Assembly (NCBI RefSeq): GCF_000247605.1 | Contig: NC_016894.1 | Coordinates: 1,240,001 to 1,304,000 of the forward strand | Origin: Acetobacterium woodii DSM 1030 | GTDB lineage: Bacteria > Bacillota > Clostridia > Eubacteriales > Eubacteriaceae | Direction of reading: 5' to 3' | Length of the DNA: 64,000 bases | Shown here: positions 50,593 to 60,145 of the stretch, one piece after another | Layout of the letters: each line of letters begins with the position of its first letter | How positions within the stretch are numbered: position 1 is the first letter of the stretch | The notes under the pieces: model-generated | Database searches by the model: none | What the model was told of the DNA's origin: nothing | The model's input: the letters and a program-made list of their open reading frames with translations, nothing else | Translations under genes and position numbers: made by a program

Positions 50593-51009
50593 ATGAACAA
50601 AGTTATATTGATTGGTCGTTTGTGTCGTGATCCAGATCTAAAGAACACGACCACTGGTAAAGCCGTTGCTACATTTAATCTGGCAGTGGATCGGCGTTTC
50701 AAAAACAAGGATGGCCAGAAAGAAGCGGATTTTGTACCAATTGTGGTATGGGGAAAGCAGGCAGAGTTTGCCGGGCAGTATCTATCTAAAGGCAGTCAAA
50801 TTGGGGTATCGGGAAGACTACAAGTCAGAAGTTATGATGCCCAGGATGGTCAGCGCCGATACGTCACAGAAGTGGTAGCCGATGAAATAAACTTCATTTC
50901 GACCAAACCAAAGGAAGGTGCGAAAAGAAGTCAACAAGTACCTGATGAGCCGATGGGGTTGGATGCCGATTTTCATTTGATGGCGAATGACGATGACATA
51001 CCGTTTTAA
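50593..51009 (+). CDS. ssb: Single-stranded DNA-binding protein
   Basis: 138 residues: OB fold (MNKVILIGRLCRDPDLKNT, FNLAVDRRFKNKDG, FVPIVVWGKQAE) and the acidic tip DDDIPF that recruits partner proteins. It is an element-coded copy beside transfer genes, used during single-stranded transfer or replication. Ribosome site AAAGGAGG. Confidence 0.95.
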   Translation: MNKVILIGRLCRDPDLKNTTTGKAVATFNLAVDRRFKNKDGQKEADFVPIVVWGKQAEFAGQYLSKGSQIGVSGRLQVRSYDAQDGQRRYVTEVVADEINFISTKPKEGAKRSQQVPDEPMGLDADFHLMANDDDIPF

Positions 51010-51047
51010 GTATCGTCAGAAATTTAAGGCGAAAGGCATAAGTGAAG

Positions 51048-51653
51048 ATGAATAAGAAGCTTGTCTATATTTGTTCGCCCTTAAAAGGCGATTTAGCGGC
51101 AAACATGGCTAAGGCCGTTGATTATGCGAAATCAGCCAGTGAGGAAGGCGTGATACCATTAGCACCCCATACGATTTTCACCCAGTTTCTAAACGATATG
51201 ATCCCTGAAGAAAGGCAACGGGGATTAAAGCTGGGCATCGATCTATTAAAACGCTGTGATGAGATTTGGGTTTATGAAAATAAATTATCAGGAGGGATGA
51301 AAAATGAAATTGTCTTAGCTTATGGGGAAGGTAAACCGGTGATTGCGAAGCAGATGAGTCATGAAACCTACACTGAGTTTCTGGCCTTGCAAAATGTCTT
51401 TAAAGCGAGTTTTAACCAACAACAATGGGCGGTCATTTGCCAGGGAATGGATCAAGGTTTAAACCCCCGGATCTTTGCCAATTCACGGATGGAGGCCAGT
51501 GAAATGGATGAGATCGTTCAGGGACTACAAGCGATTAAAAATCGTTATCTGGATAATTTTGCAGCCACTGAGCATCAAGACGATCATACGGCTTCGATTC
51601 ATCCCATTAACGATCAAAATGACTATGACTATGCGATGGAAGCATTGGGTTAG
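51048..51653 (+). CDS. DUF4406-like protein
   Basis: 201 residues. VYICSPLKGDLAANMAKAVDYAKSASEEGVIPLAPHTIF and EIWVYENKLSGGMKNEIVLAYGEGKPV show the nucleoside-deoxyribosyltransferase-like fold of DUF4406. It may act on nucleotides or in defence against host functions; no evidence for a specific role. A GTG at 51042 is an alternative start. Confidence 0.7.
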   Translation: MNKKLVYICSPLKGDLAANMAKAVDYAKSASEEGVIPLAPHTIFTQFLNDMIPEERQRGLKLGIDLLKRCDEIWVYENKLSGGMKNEIVLAYGEGKPVIAKQMSHETYTEFLALQNVFKASFNQQQWAVICQGMDQGLNPRIFANSRMEASEMDEIVQGLQAIKNRYLDNFAATEHQDDHTASIHPINDQNDYDYAMEALG

Positions 51654-51661
51654 TGAGGTAC

Positions 51662-52660
51662 ATGATGGGAAGAATACCAGAAGAAACACTTGAAAAAGTA
51701 AAAAAAATTAACATTATTGATTATGCTATGAATAATGGTTATGAGATTAGACGGATAGGCAGCCAGTTTAAGATCAAGGATTTTGGTGGCTTGTTTATTG
51801 ATGCCGAAGGTGAAAAATGGAATCGCTTTTCCGATGATTCAAAAGAAGCAGGTGGAGGGATTATTCAGTTTGTCAAATATATGGATCAACTGGATTTTCG
51901 CAAAGCCGTGGAAAAGTTGATCGATTATGCAAGCCTTGAAAGGCCACCCAATCAGGAAGCAATTGCTCATATTAAAGCGGCCAAACAGGTAAAAAAAGAA
52001 CCGGGCGTTTTTAAGGTGCCGAATCGGGCACAGAACTATCGGCGTGTTTTTGCTTATCTGACGAAGACCCGCCAGATTGATGCCGAAATTGTTCAGTATT
52101 ATGTTAAACACCGCAAGATCTATCAGGATGATCATAATAATTGCGTCTTTTGTGGTGGCGATGAAAAGGGCAAGGTTCGGAGTGCTTCACTCCGGGGGAC
52201 TTATGATGTTCCGGGCAAAGATCCCTTTAAAGGGTTGGTTCCCAACTCCGATAAACTTTATCCCTTTACCTATGAAGGGAAAAGTAATCGGGTGATGGTT
52301 TTTGAAGCACCGATTGACATGTTATCGTACCAGTCAATTAAAAAAGAGTTTGGTCTACATTCAGATTGTCAAGATCATTACATTGCCTTAAACGGGGTCG
52401 CACATATTGGCCTGGCCCATTATCTCGAAAGCCATCCGGATATTAATCGGGTGGTTTTTTGTTTGGATAATGACGAACCGGGCGTCAAAAATACGGCTGA
52501 ACTTTTAAATAGTATCGAAGAAAAATATCCTCAGAAGTATGAATTCGATCTGAAGGTGCCAACCAATAAGGATTGGAATCAAGACCTTCGTTTAATTCAC
52601 GAAGCAAAAGAATTGGCAAAGAATCAAGAATGGGAGGAGGTGGTTGAATTGGAGGCTTAA
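51662..52660 (+). CDS. DUF3991/toprim primase-like protein
   Basis: 332 residues. An N-terminal DUF3991-like part (IIDYAMNNGYEIRRIGSQFKIKDFGG) is followed by a toprim domain with VMVFEAPIDMLSY (acidic residue) and VVFCLDNDEPG (D-x-D). Such proteins are typical of clostridial conjugative elements, probably priming the transferred strand. It overlaps the previous stop; two ATGs (51662, 51665) follow GAGG. Confidence 0.8.
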   Translation: MMGRIPEETLEKVKKINIIDYAMNNGYEIRRIGSQFKIKDFGGLFIDAEGEKWNRFSDDSKEAGGGIIQFVKYMDQLDFRKAVEKLIDYASLERPPNQEAIAHIKAAKQVKKEPGVFKVPNRAQNYRRVFAYLTKTRQIDAEIVQYYVKHRKIYQDDHNNCVFCGGDEKGKVRSASLRGTYDVPGKDPFKGLVPNSDKLYPFTYEGKSNRVMVFEAPIDMLSYQSIKKEFGLHSDCQDHYIALNGVAHIGLAHYLESHPDINRVVFCLDNDEPGVKNTAELLNSIEEKYPQKYEFDLKVPTNKDWNQDLRLIHEAKELAKNQEWEEVVELEA

Positions 52661-52707
52661 TTATTAAAGCATGAACGTTTATCAAATTAAATGGAGGTAA
52701 TAAAAAT

Positions 52708-54645
52708 GTGAATAAAAAAGCAAAATTAATCGGCGCGGTGATTGTTCTGGTTTTAGGGGTGGTGGCCTCGGTGTTTGGCACCTGGTACCTGCATCACTTA
52801 TTAACTCGCAGCGTAATGGCGCCGATTCAGTTTAAAAGTTTTATTGAGTTAATTGAACTAAACGTTAATGCCAGAAATATTTTTCTGCTGTTACTGGTTG
52901 GTTCTTTTTTTATGGCTTTAGTGGTGCTGCTAAATCGAACCAGGGTTTATCAGAGTGAGCTGGTGACGATCACACCACGGATTCAAATTCCCCGACCAGC
53001 CGGACAGCATCAACATGGGTCAGCCTGGTTTTTAGCAGAAAAAGACAAAGTAAAAGCATTTAATACGGTCGAGATCGATTCCCATCAGGCAGATATTAAA
53101 CGGCTGATTGAAGCTGGAAAGCTGGATAAGGAGATTGTAGATGGTGTCGTGCAACCCAAGTGTCGCGTCGTTCGGATCGATAAACGCTTTGAAAAAGGCG
53201 GGATTGTTCTCGGCAAGAAAGACAAGAAAGGAAAAGAACGGCTTTATTTTATTGCAGAAGATGCCCATACGATTGTGTTTGGCGCGACCCGTTGTGGAAA
53301 AACTCGACATGTGGTGCTGCAAACCATTGGACTACTGGGGTTGACCGGCGAATCGATCATTGCGACTGATCCCAAAGGTGAGTGTTACATTTACACCCGG
53401 TTTTTCCTAGAGCGATGCGGATATAAGGTGTATGCACTGGATTTTAAAAATCCCAAGAAATCCCATCGTTATAACTTTTGTCAACCGATTATCGATGCGG
53501 TGAATGCTTCGGATATTCCCAAGGCAATTGATTATACCTGGGATCTGGTCAGTATATTGGTGGGGGAGGCAAAGGGGGAAAAACTATGGACCAATGGGGA
53601 AGCATCGATTATTGCAGCCTCACTACTAGCAGTAGTAATTGAAAATAAAAAGAAACCCCAATACCAGAATTTAACCAACGTTTATTATTTCATCGCAGAA
53701 ATGTGTAAGCCACCCAAACAGGGTGAGGAAATGGCCATTGTCAAATATATGAATCGACTCAAAATTAAAGATCCGACGCATCCGGCGGTGGGCCTATTGG
53801 CGATATCCGAAATTTCACCATCACGGACGAGGGGATCTTTTTTCACGTCCGCCTTGACCACCTTACGGTTGTTTACCAATCCGCTAATTGCCGACATGAC
53901 CTGTCAGTCGGATTTTCGACCAGCGGATGCCGGTATGGAAAAGACGGCGATATTCTTGATTCTGCCAGACGGAAAACTGACCTATCACCCAATTGCAGCC
54001 TTGTTCTGTGCCCAGCTTTATACCTTAACAACGGAGGAGGCTGATTTACATCATGGCGGACGCTTGCCGATTCGAATGAACTTTGTCCTCGATGAGTTTG
54101 GTAACTTTATTAAGTGGCCAGACTTGACGACCCAATTAACCGCCGGTGGAAGCCGGGGAATCCGATTTAACTTCTGGGTACAGGGATCTTCCCAACTCGA
54201 AGAAAAGTATTCAAAAGAAGAAGCCCGAACGATTAAAGGCAATTGTGAAAACTGGATCTACTTACAGACCGATGATGCCGAAACCTTAAAAGAAATTTCT
54301 GACAAACTGGGGCCTTATACAACCAGTAGCTATTCGATTTCGTCATCCCAGCAGAAACATCAATCAGCATCATCATCCCAGTCGCTCAATCTGATCAGCC
54401 GACCTTTATTACTGGGTAATGAAATTGGAAAGATTGACCGACCCTACAGTTTAGTAACCAGTCGAAATGATCCGGCAATGATGACAGCGCCAGATCTCTC
54501 ACAGTGGTTTTTTAATGATATGTATGGATTGGGTGATGAAATACACAATACCAAAATGATTAAACAAAGACAAGCACAACGCGAGGAACGGGTGATAAAA
54601 GACCTTGATCTTTGGGGTATCTGGAATATTTATAAGGTGGATTGA
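52708..54645 (+). CDS. VirD4/TraG-type coupling ATPase
   Basis: 645 residues. Two N-terminal membrane segments (about 5-28 and 48-68), Walker A GATRCGKTR (about 192-200) and Walker B NFVLDEFGNF (about 460) mark a type IV coupling protein of the clostridial VirD4 family. It carries the relaxase-DNA complex to the secretion channel. The start is GTG with ATGGAGGT upstream. The genes that follow are small membrane proteins and the Tad set. Confidence 0.93.
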   Translation: MNKKAKLIGAVIVLVLGVVASVFGTWYLHHLLTRSVMAPIQFKSFIELIELNVNARNIFLLLLVGSFFMALVVLLNRTRVYQSELVTITPRIQIPRPAGQHQHGSAWFLAEKDKVKAFNTVEIDSHQADIKRLIEAGKLDKEIVDGVVQPKCRVVRIDKRFEKGGIVLGKKDKKGKERLYFIAEDAHTIVFGATRCGKTRHVVLQTIGLLGLTGESIIATDPKGECYIYTRFFLERCGYKVYALDFKNPKKSHRYNFCQPIIDAVNASDIPKAIDYTWDLVSILVGEAKGEKLWTNGEASIIAASLLAVVIENKKKPQYQNLTNVYYFIAEMCKPPKQGEEMAIVKYMNRLKIKDPTHPAVGLLAISEISPSRTRGSFFTSALTTLRLFTNPLIADMTCQSDFRPADAGMEKTAIFLILPDGKLTYHPIAALFCAQLYTLTTEEADLHHGGRLPIRMNFVLDEFGNFIKWPDLTTQLTAGGSRGIRFNFWVQGSSQLEEKYSKEEARTIKGNCENWIYLQTDDAETLKEISDKLGPYTTSSYSISSSQQKHQSASSSQSLNLISRPLLLGNEIGKIDRPYSLVTSRNDPAMMTAPDLSQWFFNDMYGLGDEIHNTKMIKQRQAQREERVIKDLDLWGIWNIYKVD

Positions 54646-54660
54646 GGAGGTGAATAAACG

Positions 54661-54909
54661 ATGTTAGATAATTTTGTCGGGTATACCGGGTTGATCCAAC
54701 TACTCAATGACGGGACAACAGCTTTGATGTTTTTATCCGTTCCAGCCACTGCCCTTTTTATCGGATATTTTGCCTTTCAGCGGTCACAGGCCGATGAAAT
54801 GGATCAGAAGATGTGGGGAAAACGGATGAAAAATGCGTTGATCAGTGGCGTTGCGGTGTTGTTATCGTCAAGTTTGGTTAATGTAGCTTTTGCGTATTTT
54901 AAAGCTTAA
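54661..54909 (+). CDS. Small membrane protein next to the coupling protein
   Basis: 82 residues with two membrane segments (TALMFLSVPATALFIGYFAF and ALISGVAVLLSSSLVNVAF) and a charged loop between: the layout of VirB2/TrbC-like pilin subunits of Gram-positive type IV systems. Function is inferred from position and topology. Ribosome site GAGGAGGTG. Confidence 0.6.
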   Translation: MLDNFVGYTGLIQLLNDGTTALMFLSVPATALFIGYFAFQRSQADEMDQKMWGKRMKNALISGVAVLLSSSLVNVAFAYFKA

Positions 54910-54925
54910 AAGAAAGGATTAAAAA

Positions 54926-55168
54926 ATGAAAGAGAAATTGATGAAATTAAAGGATCAAGTGATCCTAAAGCATGCCCGGTTTACCAGTGGCGGGTTTAAA
55001 CGTGATGACGGGGCAATTACAGTGGAAGTTGTGGTTTGGATTCTGATTGGGTTGATGATAGCAACATTTGTCGGGTTTTCAATTTTAGGGATGACAAAAG
55101 ATGATGTCATGCCAGGCATTAAGGCAAATTTTAAATCATTATTTGACAACATCACAACCGGAAGCTAA
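54926..55168 (+). CDS. Flp-like prepilin
   Basis: 80 residues. The segment RDDG-AITVE followed by a hydrophobic stretch is a type IV/Flp prepilin site: Gly29 at -1, Ala30 at +1 and Glu34 at +5. The 28-residue leader is Lys-rich. It would be cleaved by the prepilin peptidase at 56629 and form the pilus. GAAAGGATT precedes the ATG. Confidence 0.7.
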   Translation: MKEKLMKLKDQVILKHARFTSGGFKRDDGAITVEVVVWILIGLMIATFVGFSILGMTKDDVMPGIKANFKSLFDNITTGS

Positions 55169-55242
55169 TGCTTAAAAACGGTTAAATGAGGTCTCGATCA
55201 CCTGATTTAGCCGTTATCTTTTAGAAAGAAGGTAATGTGTAA

Positions 55243-56073
55243 GTGTTTGATATATTTTTGGGGTTTTTAGGCGACTTTATGAATAATGGCAGTAGTGCTT
55301 TTGCCTCGAATACGACGTCAATCAAATCATTGGCCGATAATGTTTTTTATATTGATCGATGGATTGGGGACACGACACAGATGGATTTTTTTAGTGGCAT
55401 GTCAACAGTTGTGTTTGAAATGGCGATGTGGCTACTGATTCTTAAATTCCTCCGTAATGGTTTTGAAACCTACATATCGGAAACCGGCGGTGATCCGGAC
55501 GCCAGTCCGATGGCGATGGTCGCCCGATTTGTCAAGGCAATTGTCCTGGCTGTCAGTTTTCCGGTCTTGTATGAGTTTTTTGCCCGGATCTGTATTTCGT
55601 TTTTAATGATGCTGTTGGACAGTAGTAGTTTACCGCTATCGGAAAACTCAAATTTACTGACGCAAATTACAACGGCGTCAACATCGGGTCTTGCAAATTT
55701 TGTTTTCTGGATCGGTTTTCTGATCCTATATTTTCAGCTTCTTAAACGTGGCGCGGAACTACTGGTTTTGCGCCTATGTTTTCCAATCGCTTGTGTCGGG
55801 CTGATTGAAAGTGATAATGGAGCTTATGCTCCATTTATGATGATGATTTTTAAGACTGGAATGACCACCGTGATACAAATCGCATTGTTTCAATTGTCAT
55901 ATAAAATGATCAGTTCCTACGACATTTTGATTGGATTTATCTTTTTAATATTGGCAATTACAGCCCCGAAGTTTTTACAACAGTTTATGGTGCCATCCGG
56001 TGGCGGTGGCGGTGCCAACAAAGCTTTGACGGTTGCCCGAATATCTGAGGTAGCCGTGCGAGCGATCAAGTAA
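55243..56073 (+). CDS. VirB6/TrbL-like polytopic membrane protein
   Basis: 276 residues with about six membrane segments and Gly-rich C-terminal loop (PSGGGGGANK). Size and position after the coupling protein fit the VirB6-like channel subunit of clostridial type IV systems. The start is GTG. Family assignment is by topology and context. Confidence 0.65.
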   Translation: MFDIFLGFLGDFMNNGSSAFASNTTSIKSLADNVFYIDRWIGDTTQMDFFSGMSTVVFEMAMWLLILKFLRNGFETYISETGGDPDASPMAMVARFVKAIVLAVSFPVLYEFFARICISFLMMLLDSSSLPLSENSNLLTQITTASTSGLANFVFWIGFLILYFQLLKRGAELLVLRLCFPIACVGLIESDNGAYAPFMMMIFKTGMTTVIQIALFQLSYKMISSYDILIGFIFLILAITAPKFLQQFMVPSGGGGGANKALTVARISEVAVRAIK

Positions 56074-56084
56074 GGAGACGCAAG

Positions 56085-56297
56085 ATGACGACAACTGAAT
56101 TAGAAACGTTAAAATACATGTTATTGGGACTGATTAACGGTGGGGCCATTTTTCGGGTCGGCTATTGTTTCTTTCAGATGATTCATGAGAATGAGCGGGA
56201 GGTTTATATAAAGCGGATTCGCAATGTGTTTGTTTTCATGGTCATGGCCAATGCGTTGTTTGTCTTTAAGGATACTATTTTGCATTATGTGATGTAG
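56085..56297 (+). CDS. Small membrane protein of the transfer cluster
   Basis: 70 residues with two membrane segments (YMLLGLINGGAIFRVGYCFF and FVFMVMANALFVFKDTIL). The ribosome site AAGGAGACG precedes the ATG. No family recognised; tightly packed in the transfer operon. Confidence 0.6.
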   Translation: MTTTELETLKYMLLGLINGGAIFRVGYCFFQMIHENEREVYIKRIRNVFVFMVMANALFVFKDTILHYVM

Positions 56298-56311
56298 AAA
56301 GGCGGTTTTGA

Positions 56312-56629
56312 ATGAATAATGATTTATATATTCCGATGGGATTAAAATCAGATAAAGAAGTAATACAAGGTTTTGGAATGAAAGAGTTTATTCTAATGGG
56401 ATTCTGTGTAGCAATTTCGTTAATCGTTGGAGCGTTGATCTGGTTGATCTTTAGCAGTTCAACGGTATCGCTGTTTACCGGATTAGCCATTTTTTTAACG
56501 GGAATTCTATTGTTTCGCAAAAACGAAAATACCAATCAGTCGTTTTTGGATCTGATTCTGCACATGGTTGATTACCTTAAAGGGGTTAAACACTTTAAAT
56601 ATGTGCATTTGAATGAGTGGGAAGTTTAA
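56312..56629 (+). CDS. PrgI/VirB3-like protein
   Basis: 105 residues, with a short N-terminus (LYIPMGLKSDKEVIQGF), two membrane segments (about 25-65) and a charged end, the PrgI pattern of Gram-positive conjugation systems. PrgI is usually followed by a VirB4 ATPase; here a prepilin peptidase follows instead, its ATG overlapping the stop (TAATG). Confidence 0.75.
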   Translation: MNNDLYIPMGLKSDKEVIQGFGMKEFILMGFCVAISLIVGALIWLIFSSSTVSLFTGLAIFLTGILLFRKNENTNQSFLDLILHMVDYLKGVKHFKYVHLNEWEV

Positions 56630-57192
56630 TGGCAGCAGTTTCTATGCTTATTGTCATCGGCTGTTGGTTCAGAACCGAAAAGGCGTTGATGAAGGCGTTC
56701 AGAAATGATCAGTTAAGTCCATTATTTCTTTTGATGACGCCTTTTTTATTTGGACTGTTAGGGATTAATGAACCGTGGCTGATTTTAAAAAGCGGGCTTT
56801 TTATTTGTCTGCTTTATTATATCGGGATGTTTGATTTAATCACCTATACCATCCCCCGGTTCAGCCATTATTTAATCGGTGTGATGGGGTTAATAGGAAT
56901 TCAAAATCAACTCAGCCAACATTTGCTGGCCGGGTTGATTTTATGTTTACCCTTTCTGTTTTTATATTGGCTTCAGCGGTTTTTAGACAAGTGTCAAGTC
57001 GGATGGGGAGACGTTTTATATGTTCTTAGTGCAACGTTTTACCTGGGCCTAATACCCGGTTTTATCGGGTTGGTTGTAGGACTGATGCTATTTATTATCG
57101 GGGGTGTATTAACTAAAGACTATTCCAGAGGCTATCCCCTGGCCCCGGCACTGAGCATCGGTTTTCTGGTGGGGTTGTTAGTGATGTTTTAG
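56629..57192 (+). CDS. Prepilin peptidase (A24, TadV/CpaA-like)
   Basis: 187 residues, about six membrane segments. The two catalytic Asp residues of A24 peptidases are D69 in MFDLITYTIPR and D128 in GWGDVLYV. It cleaves the Flp-like prepilin at 54926. The ATG at 56629 overlaps the PrgI stop. Confidence 0.86.
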   Translation: MAAVSMLIVIGCWFRTEKALMKAFRNDQLSPLFLLMTPFLFGLLGINEPWLILKSGLFICLLYYIGMFDLITYTIPRFSHYLIGVMGLIGIQNQLSQHLLAGLILCLPFLFLYWLQRFLDKCQVGWGDVLYVLSATFYLGLIPGFIGLVVGLMLFIIGGVLTKDYSRGYPLAPALSIGFLVGLLVMF

Positions 57193-57215
57193 AAATGTTT
57201 TAGAAAGGATATTAG

Positions 57216-57950
57216 ATGAAAAATAAAGGAAAGATAGTGGTTGGTTTCTTTACGGTGCTGATTTCATTGCTGGTTGCAGTTGTCATTCCGATTGTGATCG
57301 GAATGATCGGCAATACGACGGAGATTGTCAAAGTAAAAGAAACGATTAAAGCCAATGGTGAATTAACCAGAGACAATCTGGAAATGGTAGAAATGACCAA
57401 TTATAATCTACCGACGAATGCCATTAAAAATATCGATGATGTGATCGGCAAATATACAACGGCTCGGCTGGAGCCGGGTGATTATGTATTGGAAAGCAAA
57501 CTGGTCGGGGATCTGATTGAAAGCGGAAATTACCTGGGTCTTTTAGATGGCAATAAGCAGGTCGTTTCTGTTACCGTTAAAGATCTGGCCAGTGGCATGT
57601 CCGGGAAACTGACTGCCGGTGATATTGTTTCAATCTTTAACAGTGCCGAGATGGTTAACGGCCTAAGCAAGGCTTATCCGGAACTACAGTATATCAAGGT
57701 CTTAGCGGTGACCACCGCATCCGGGATTGACCTGGAGGGCGAAGCCTATACAAAAGATTCCGAACTGCCAGCGACGGTTACCCTGCTGGTGAATCAAAAA
57801 CAGGCGGAGCTGGTAACCGCCATGGATAAACAGGGAAATCCGGTTTTTTCACTGGTTTTTCCGCATAATGGGGAAGAAAGTTTGGCGAATGCCTTTTTAG
57901 AAAAACAGGATCAATATTTTAAAACCGGTAACAACAACGGTTCAATATAA
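57216..57950 (+). CDS. CpaB/RcpC-like SAF-domain protein
   Basis: 244 residues: N-terminal membrane segment (about 8-28), then a SAF domain (IKANGELTRDNLEMVEMTNYNLPTNAI, ARLEPGDYVLESKL) and an RcpC/CpaB-type beta domain. CpaB guides the Flp pilus through the envelope. Position between the prepilin peptidase and TadZ is the Tad order. Confidence 0.85.
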   Translation: MKNKGKIVVGFFTVLISLLVAVVIPIVIGMIGNTTEIVKVKETIKANGELTRDNLEMVEMTNYNLPTNAIKNIDDVIGKYTTARLEPGDYVLESKLVGDLIESGNYLGLLDGNKQVVSVTVKDLASGMSGKLTAGDIVSIFNSAEMVNGLSKAYPELQYIKVLAVTTASGIDLEGEAYTKDSELPATVTLLVNQKQAELVTAMDKQGNPVFSLVFPHNGEESLANAFLEKQDQYFKTGNNNGSI

Positions 57951-57960
57951 GGAGGAACGG

Positions 57961-58833
57961 ATGAAGTTAATAAGTGTATGGGGTTCTCCCGGCGGGGGGA
58001 AAACAACCTTAAGTGTGGAGTTGGCTAAAAAAATCAGTTTGGATACGCAAAAAAATGTGGTATTGATTTTCCCCGATGATCAGGCCAGTCCGATTAGCTA
58101 TCTTTTTCCTTCGTTGGAAAAAGAAGGGGGATCGCTGGGAAGCATTGTGGCCACAGCCGGATTTAATCAGGAAGCAATTAAAAAAACGCTGGTTAATCAC
58201 CGTAAAAATAAATATCTGGCTTTTTTAGGGTATCGGGATGGTGAATCCCGACTTAATTATCCGGAAATGGTGGAGTCCCAGGTCATCGATTTATTCATTG
58301 CCCTGGGACATTTGTTTGATTATTGCATTGTCGATTGTCAGTCCAATGTGATGTATGATCGGATTACACAATACGCCCTTCGTTATGGCGAAGTGGTGAT
58401 GCTTGGCGGTGGTGATTTAAAATCCATCGCCTTTTTTAAATCGATCAGCAGTCAAATTCAGGATTATCCTGGAATTCGCCAAGCGATTTCAGCGGTTAAT
58501 AATCCCTGGGATTTTGAAACCTGGAAGATGATGGCCGAAAAATATAATGAAAAAGTGACCTGCTTTTTTCCTTACTCAGCGGATCTGCAAATGGCCTATC
58601 TGGAAGGGACATCAATCGAACCGTTTAAGAATAATCACCACAATAAAGAGTGGCACGATGCTTTAACAAAGCTAATGAGTGAACTTCTGGAAGCAGCAGC
58701 ACCTCCGGAAGTCAACCCGGATGAGCAAAAATCTAAAAAGAAAAATCGCGTCAAAAAAGAGAAAAAGCCCAAAGTAAAACGGCGTCCTTTCTTTGGCCGA
58801 AAAAAGGAGCAGGAGGTCATCGATGAATCTTAA
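57961..58833 (+). CDS. TadZ/CpaE-like ATPase
   Basis: 290 residues. The N-terminal P-loop WGSPGGGKTTLSVELAKKI at residues 4-22 and a Rossmann-like MinD/ParA fold with a Lys/Arg-rich tail after residue 245 suit TadZ, which places the Tad machine. The Asp of the Walker B region is CIVDCQSNV. It overlaps the TadA gene by 11 bases. Confidence 0.82.
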   Translation: MKLISVWGSPGGGKTTLSVELAKKISLDTQKNVVLIFPDDQASPISYLFPSLEKEGGSLGSIVATAGFNQEAIKKTLVNHRKNKYLAFLGYRDGESRLNYPEMVESQVIDLFIALGHLFDYCIVDCQSNVMYDRITQYALRYGEVVMLGGGDLKSIAFFKSISSQIQDYPGIRQAISAVNNPWDFETWKMMAEKYNEKVTCFFPYSADLQMAYLEGTSIEPFKNNHHNKEWHDALTKLMSELLEAAAPPEVNPDEQKSKKKNRVKKEKKPKVKRRPFFGRKKEQEVIDES

Positions 58834-60145
58834 AATAAATCGTGAACTTGAAGAAATTGTGAATCGGATTCAAATGGAGATTAATGCGACCAATCACCAG
58901 GCGATTTCCGGTAAACATAAAAATGAAGAGCTGATTATTAATACCATTAAAAAATATATTACCGACCATAACACAGTGGTGGAAGGGTATACCAGCCGGG
59001 AATTGACGAATCGCATTTTTAATGCGATGGCGCGATATGATATTTTAACCCCTTTACTTGAAAATTTTGAAGGGACAATCGAGGAAATAAATATCAATCG
59101 CTGGGATGATGTGAAGGTTCATTATCAAAATGGCGAGGTACTATGGACTAAAGAAACCTTTTTCTCTCCGAAGTTTGCCAAAGACACAATTGTGCGATTA
59201 TTGGCCGAACAATCAGAAGAAACCTTATCGGAGGCAAACTCGGTTGTATCGGGTTCATTAGGAACAAATATCCGAATTAATGCAGCCTGTTATCCAACAC
59301 TTGATGAAGATGCCGGGGTTCAGGCTTCGATTCGGATTATCAATCCCAACAAGCTGGGTCGGGATGATTTAATTAACAACGGAACCTTAACGGAAGAAAT
59401 ATTTGATTTTATTAACCTTTGTAAGAATTACGGGGCTTCGATTATCGTCGCCGGTGCGACTGACGCTGGAAAAACAACCTTTATGAGTAGCGCATTAGCG
59501 GATACACCGGATCACAAACGCATTGTCACGATTGAAGAAGGAATAAGAGAATTTGATTTAATTAAACGGGATGAAGCTGGTCGGGTCATTAATAATGTGG
59601 TGCATTTGAAAACCGATAAAAATCATAGTCAAATTGATTTGCTCAAATTTTCGTTGATGTGTAATCCGGATATTATCAGTGTAGCCGAAATGAAGTCGAA
59701 AGAAGCTTATGCCGCTCAGGAGGCGGCCAGAACCGGACATATGGTTATGAGTACGACCCATGCTAATAATTGTCGGGCTGCTTACACCCGGATGATGACC
59801 TTGTGCAAAATGACATCATCGATCGATGATAAGATGTTGTACAGTTTGATTGCTGAAGCATTTCCGATTGCGATTTTCTGCAAAAGATTAGATGACTTTA
59901 ATCGAAAAGTAATGGAGGTAACCGAATGTTTTGAGGATGAAAATGGCAAGATTGATTTTAATACCCTTTACAGCTATGAAATAGACGCATCGGTTAGACT
60001 ATCGGACGCTAAATATAAGATTGACGGCCATTTTGTCAAAAATGGAATCATTTCTTCGCGATTTCAAAATTGGTTGCGCTCAAGTGGCGTACCAATGAAC
60101 GAAATCAAACGGTTCTTAGTTTTAGAAGGAAGTGATCAGAAATGA
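58823..60145 (+). CDS. TadA/CpaF secretion ATPase
   Basis: 440 residues from the ATG at 58823, chosen because GGAGGTC is 4-5 bases upstream; the open frame begins at 58793. Hexameric secretion ATPase: Walker A GATDAGKTT at about 211-219, Asp box, Walker B (SVAEM) and His box MVMSTTHANN. It powers Flp pilus assembly or DNA export. VirB11 of type IV systems is the homologous family. Confidence 0.93.
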   Translation: MNLKINRELEEIVNRIQMEINATNHQAISGKHKNEELIINTIKKYITDHNTVVEGYTSRELTNRIFNAMARYDILTPLLENFEGTIEEININRWDDVKVHYQNGEVLWTKETFFSPKFAKDTIVRLLAEQSEETLSEANSVVSGSLGTNIRINAACYPTLDEDAGVQASIRIINPNKLGRDDLINNGTLTEEIFDFINLCKNYGASIIVAGATDAGKTTFMSSALADTPDHKRIVTIEEGIREFDLIKRDEAGRVINNVVHLKTDKNHSQIDLLKFSLMCNPDIISVAEMKSKEAYAAQEAARTGHMVMSTTHANNCRAAYTRMMTLCKMTSSIDDKMLYSLIAEAFPIAIFCKRLDDFNRKVMEVTECFEDENGKIDFNTLYSYEIDASVRLSDAKYKIDGHFVKNGIISSRFQNWLRSSGVPMNEIKRFLVLEGSDQK

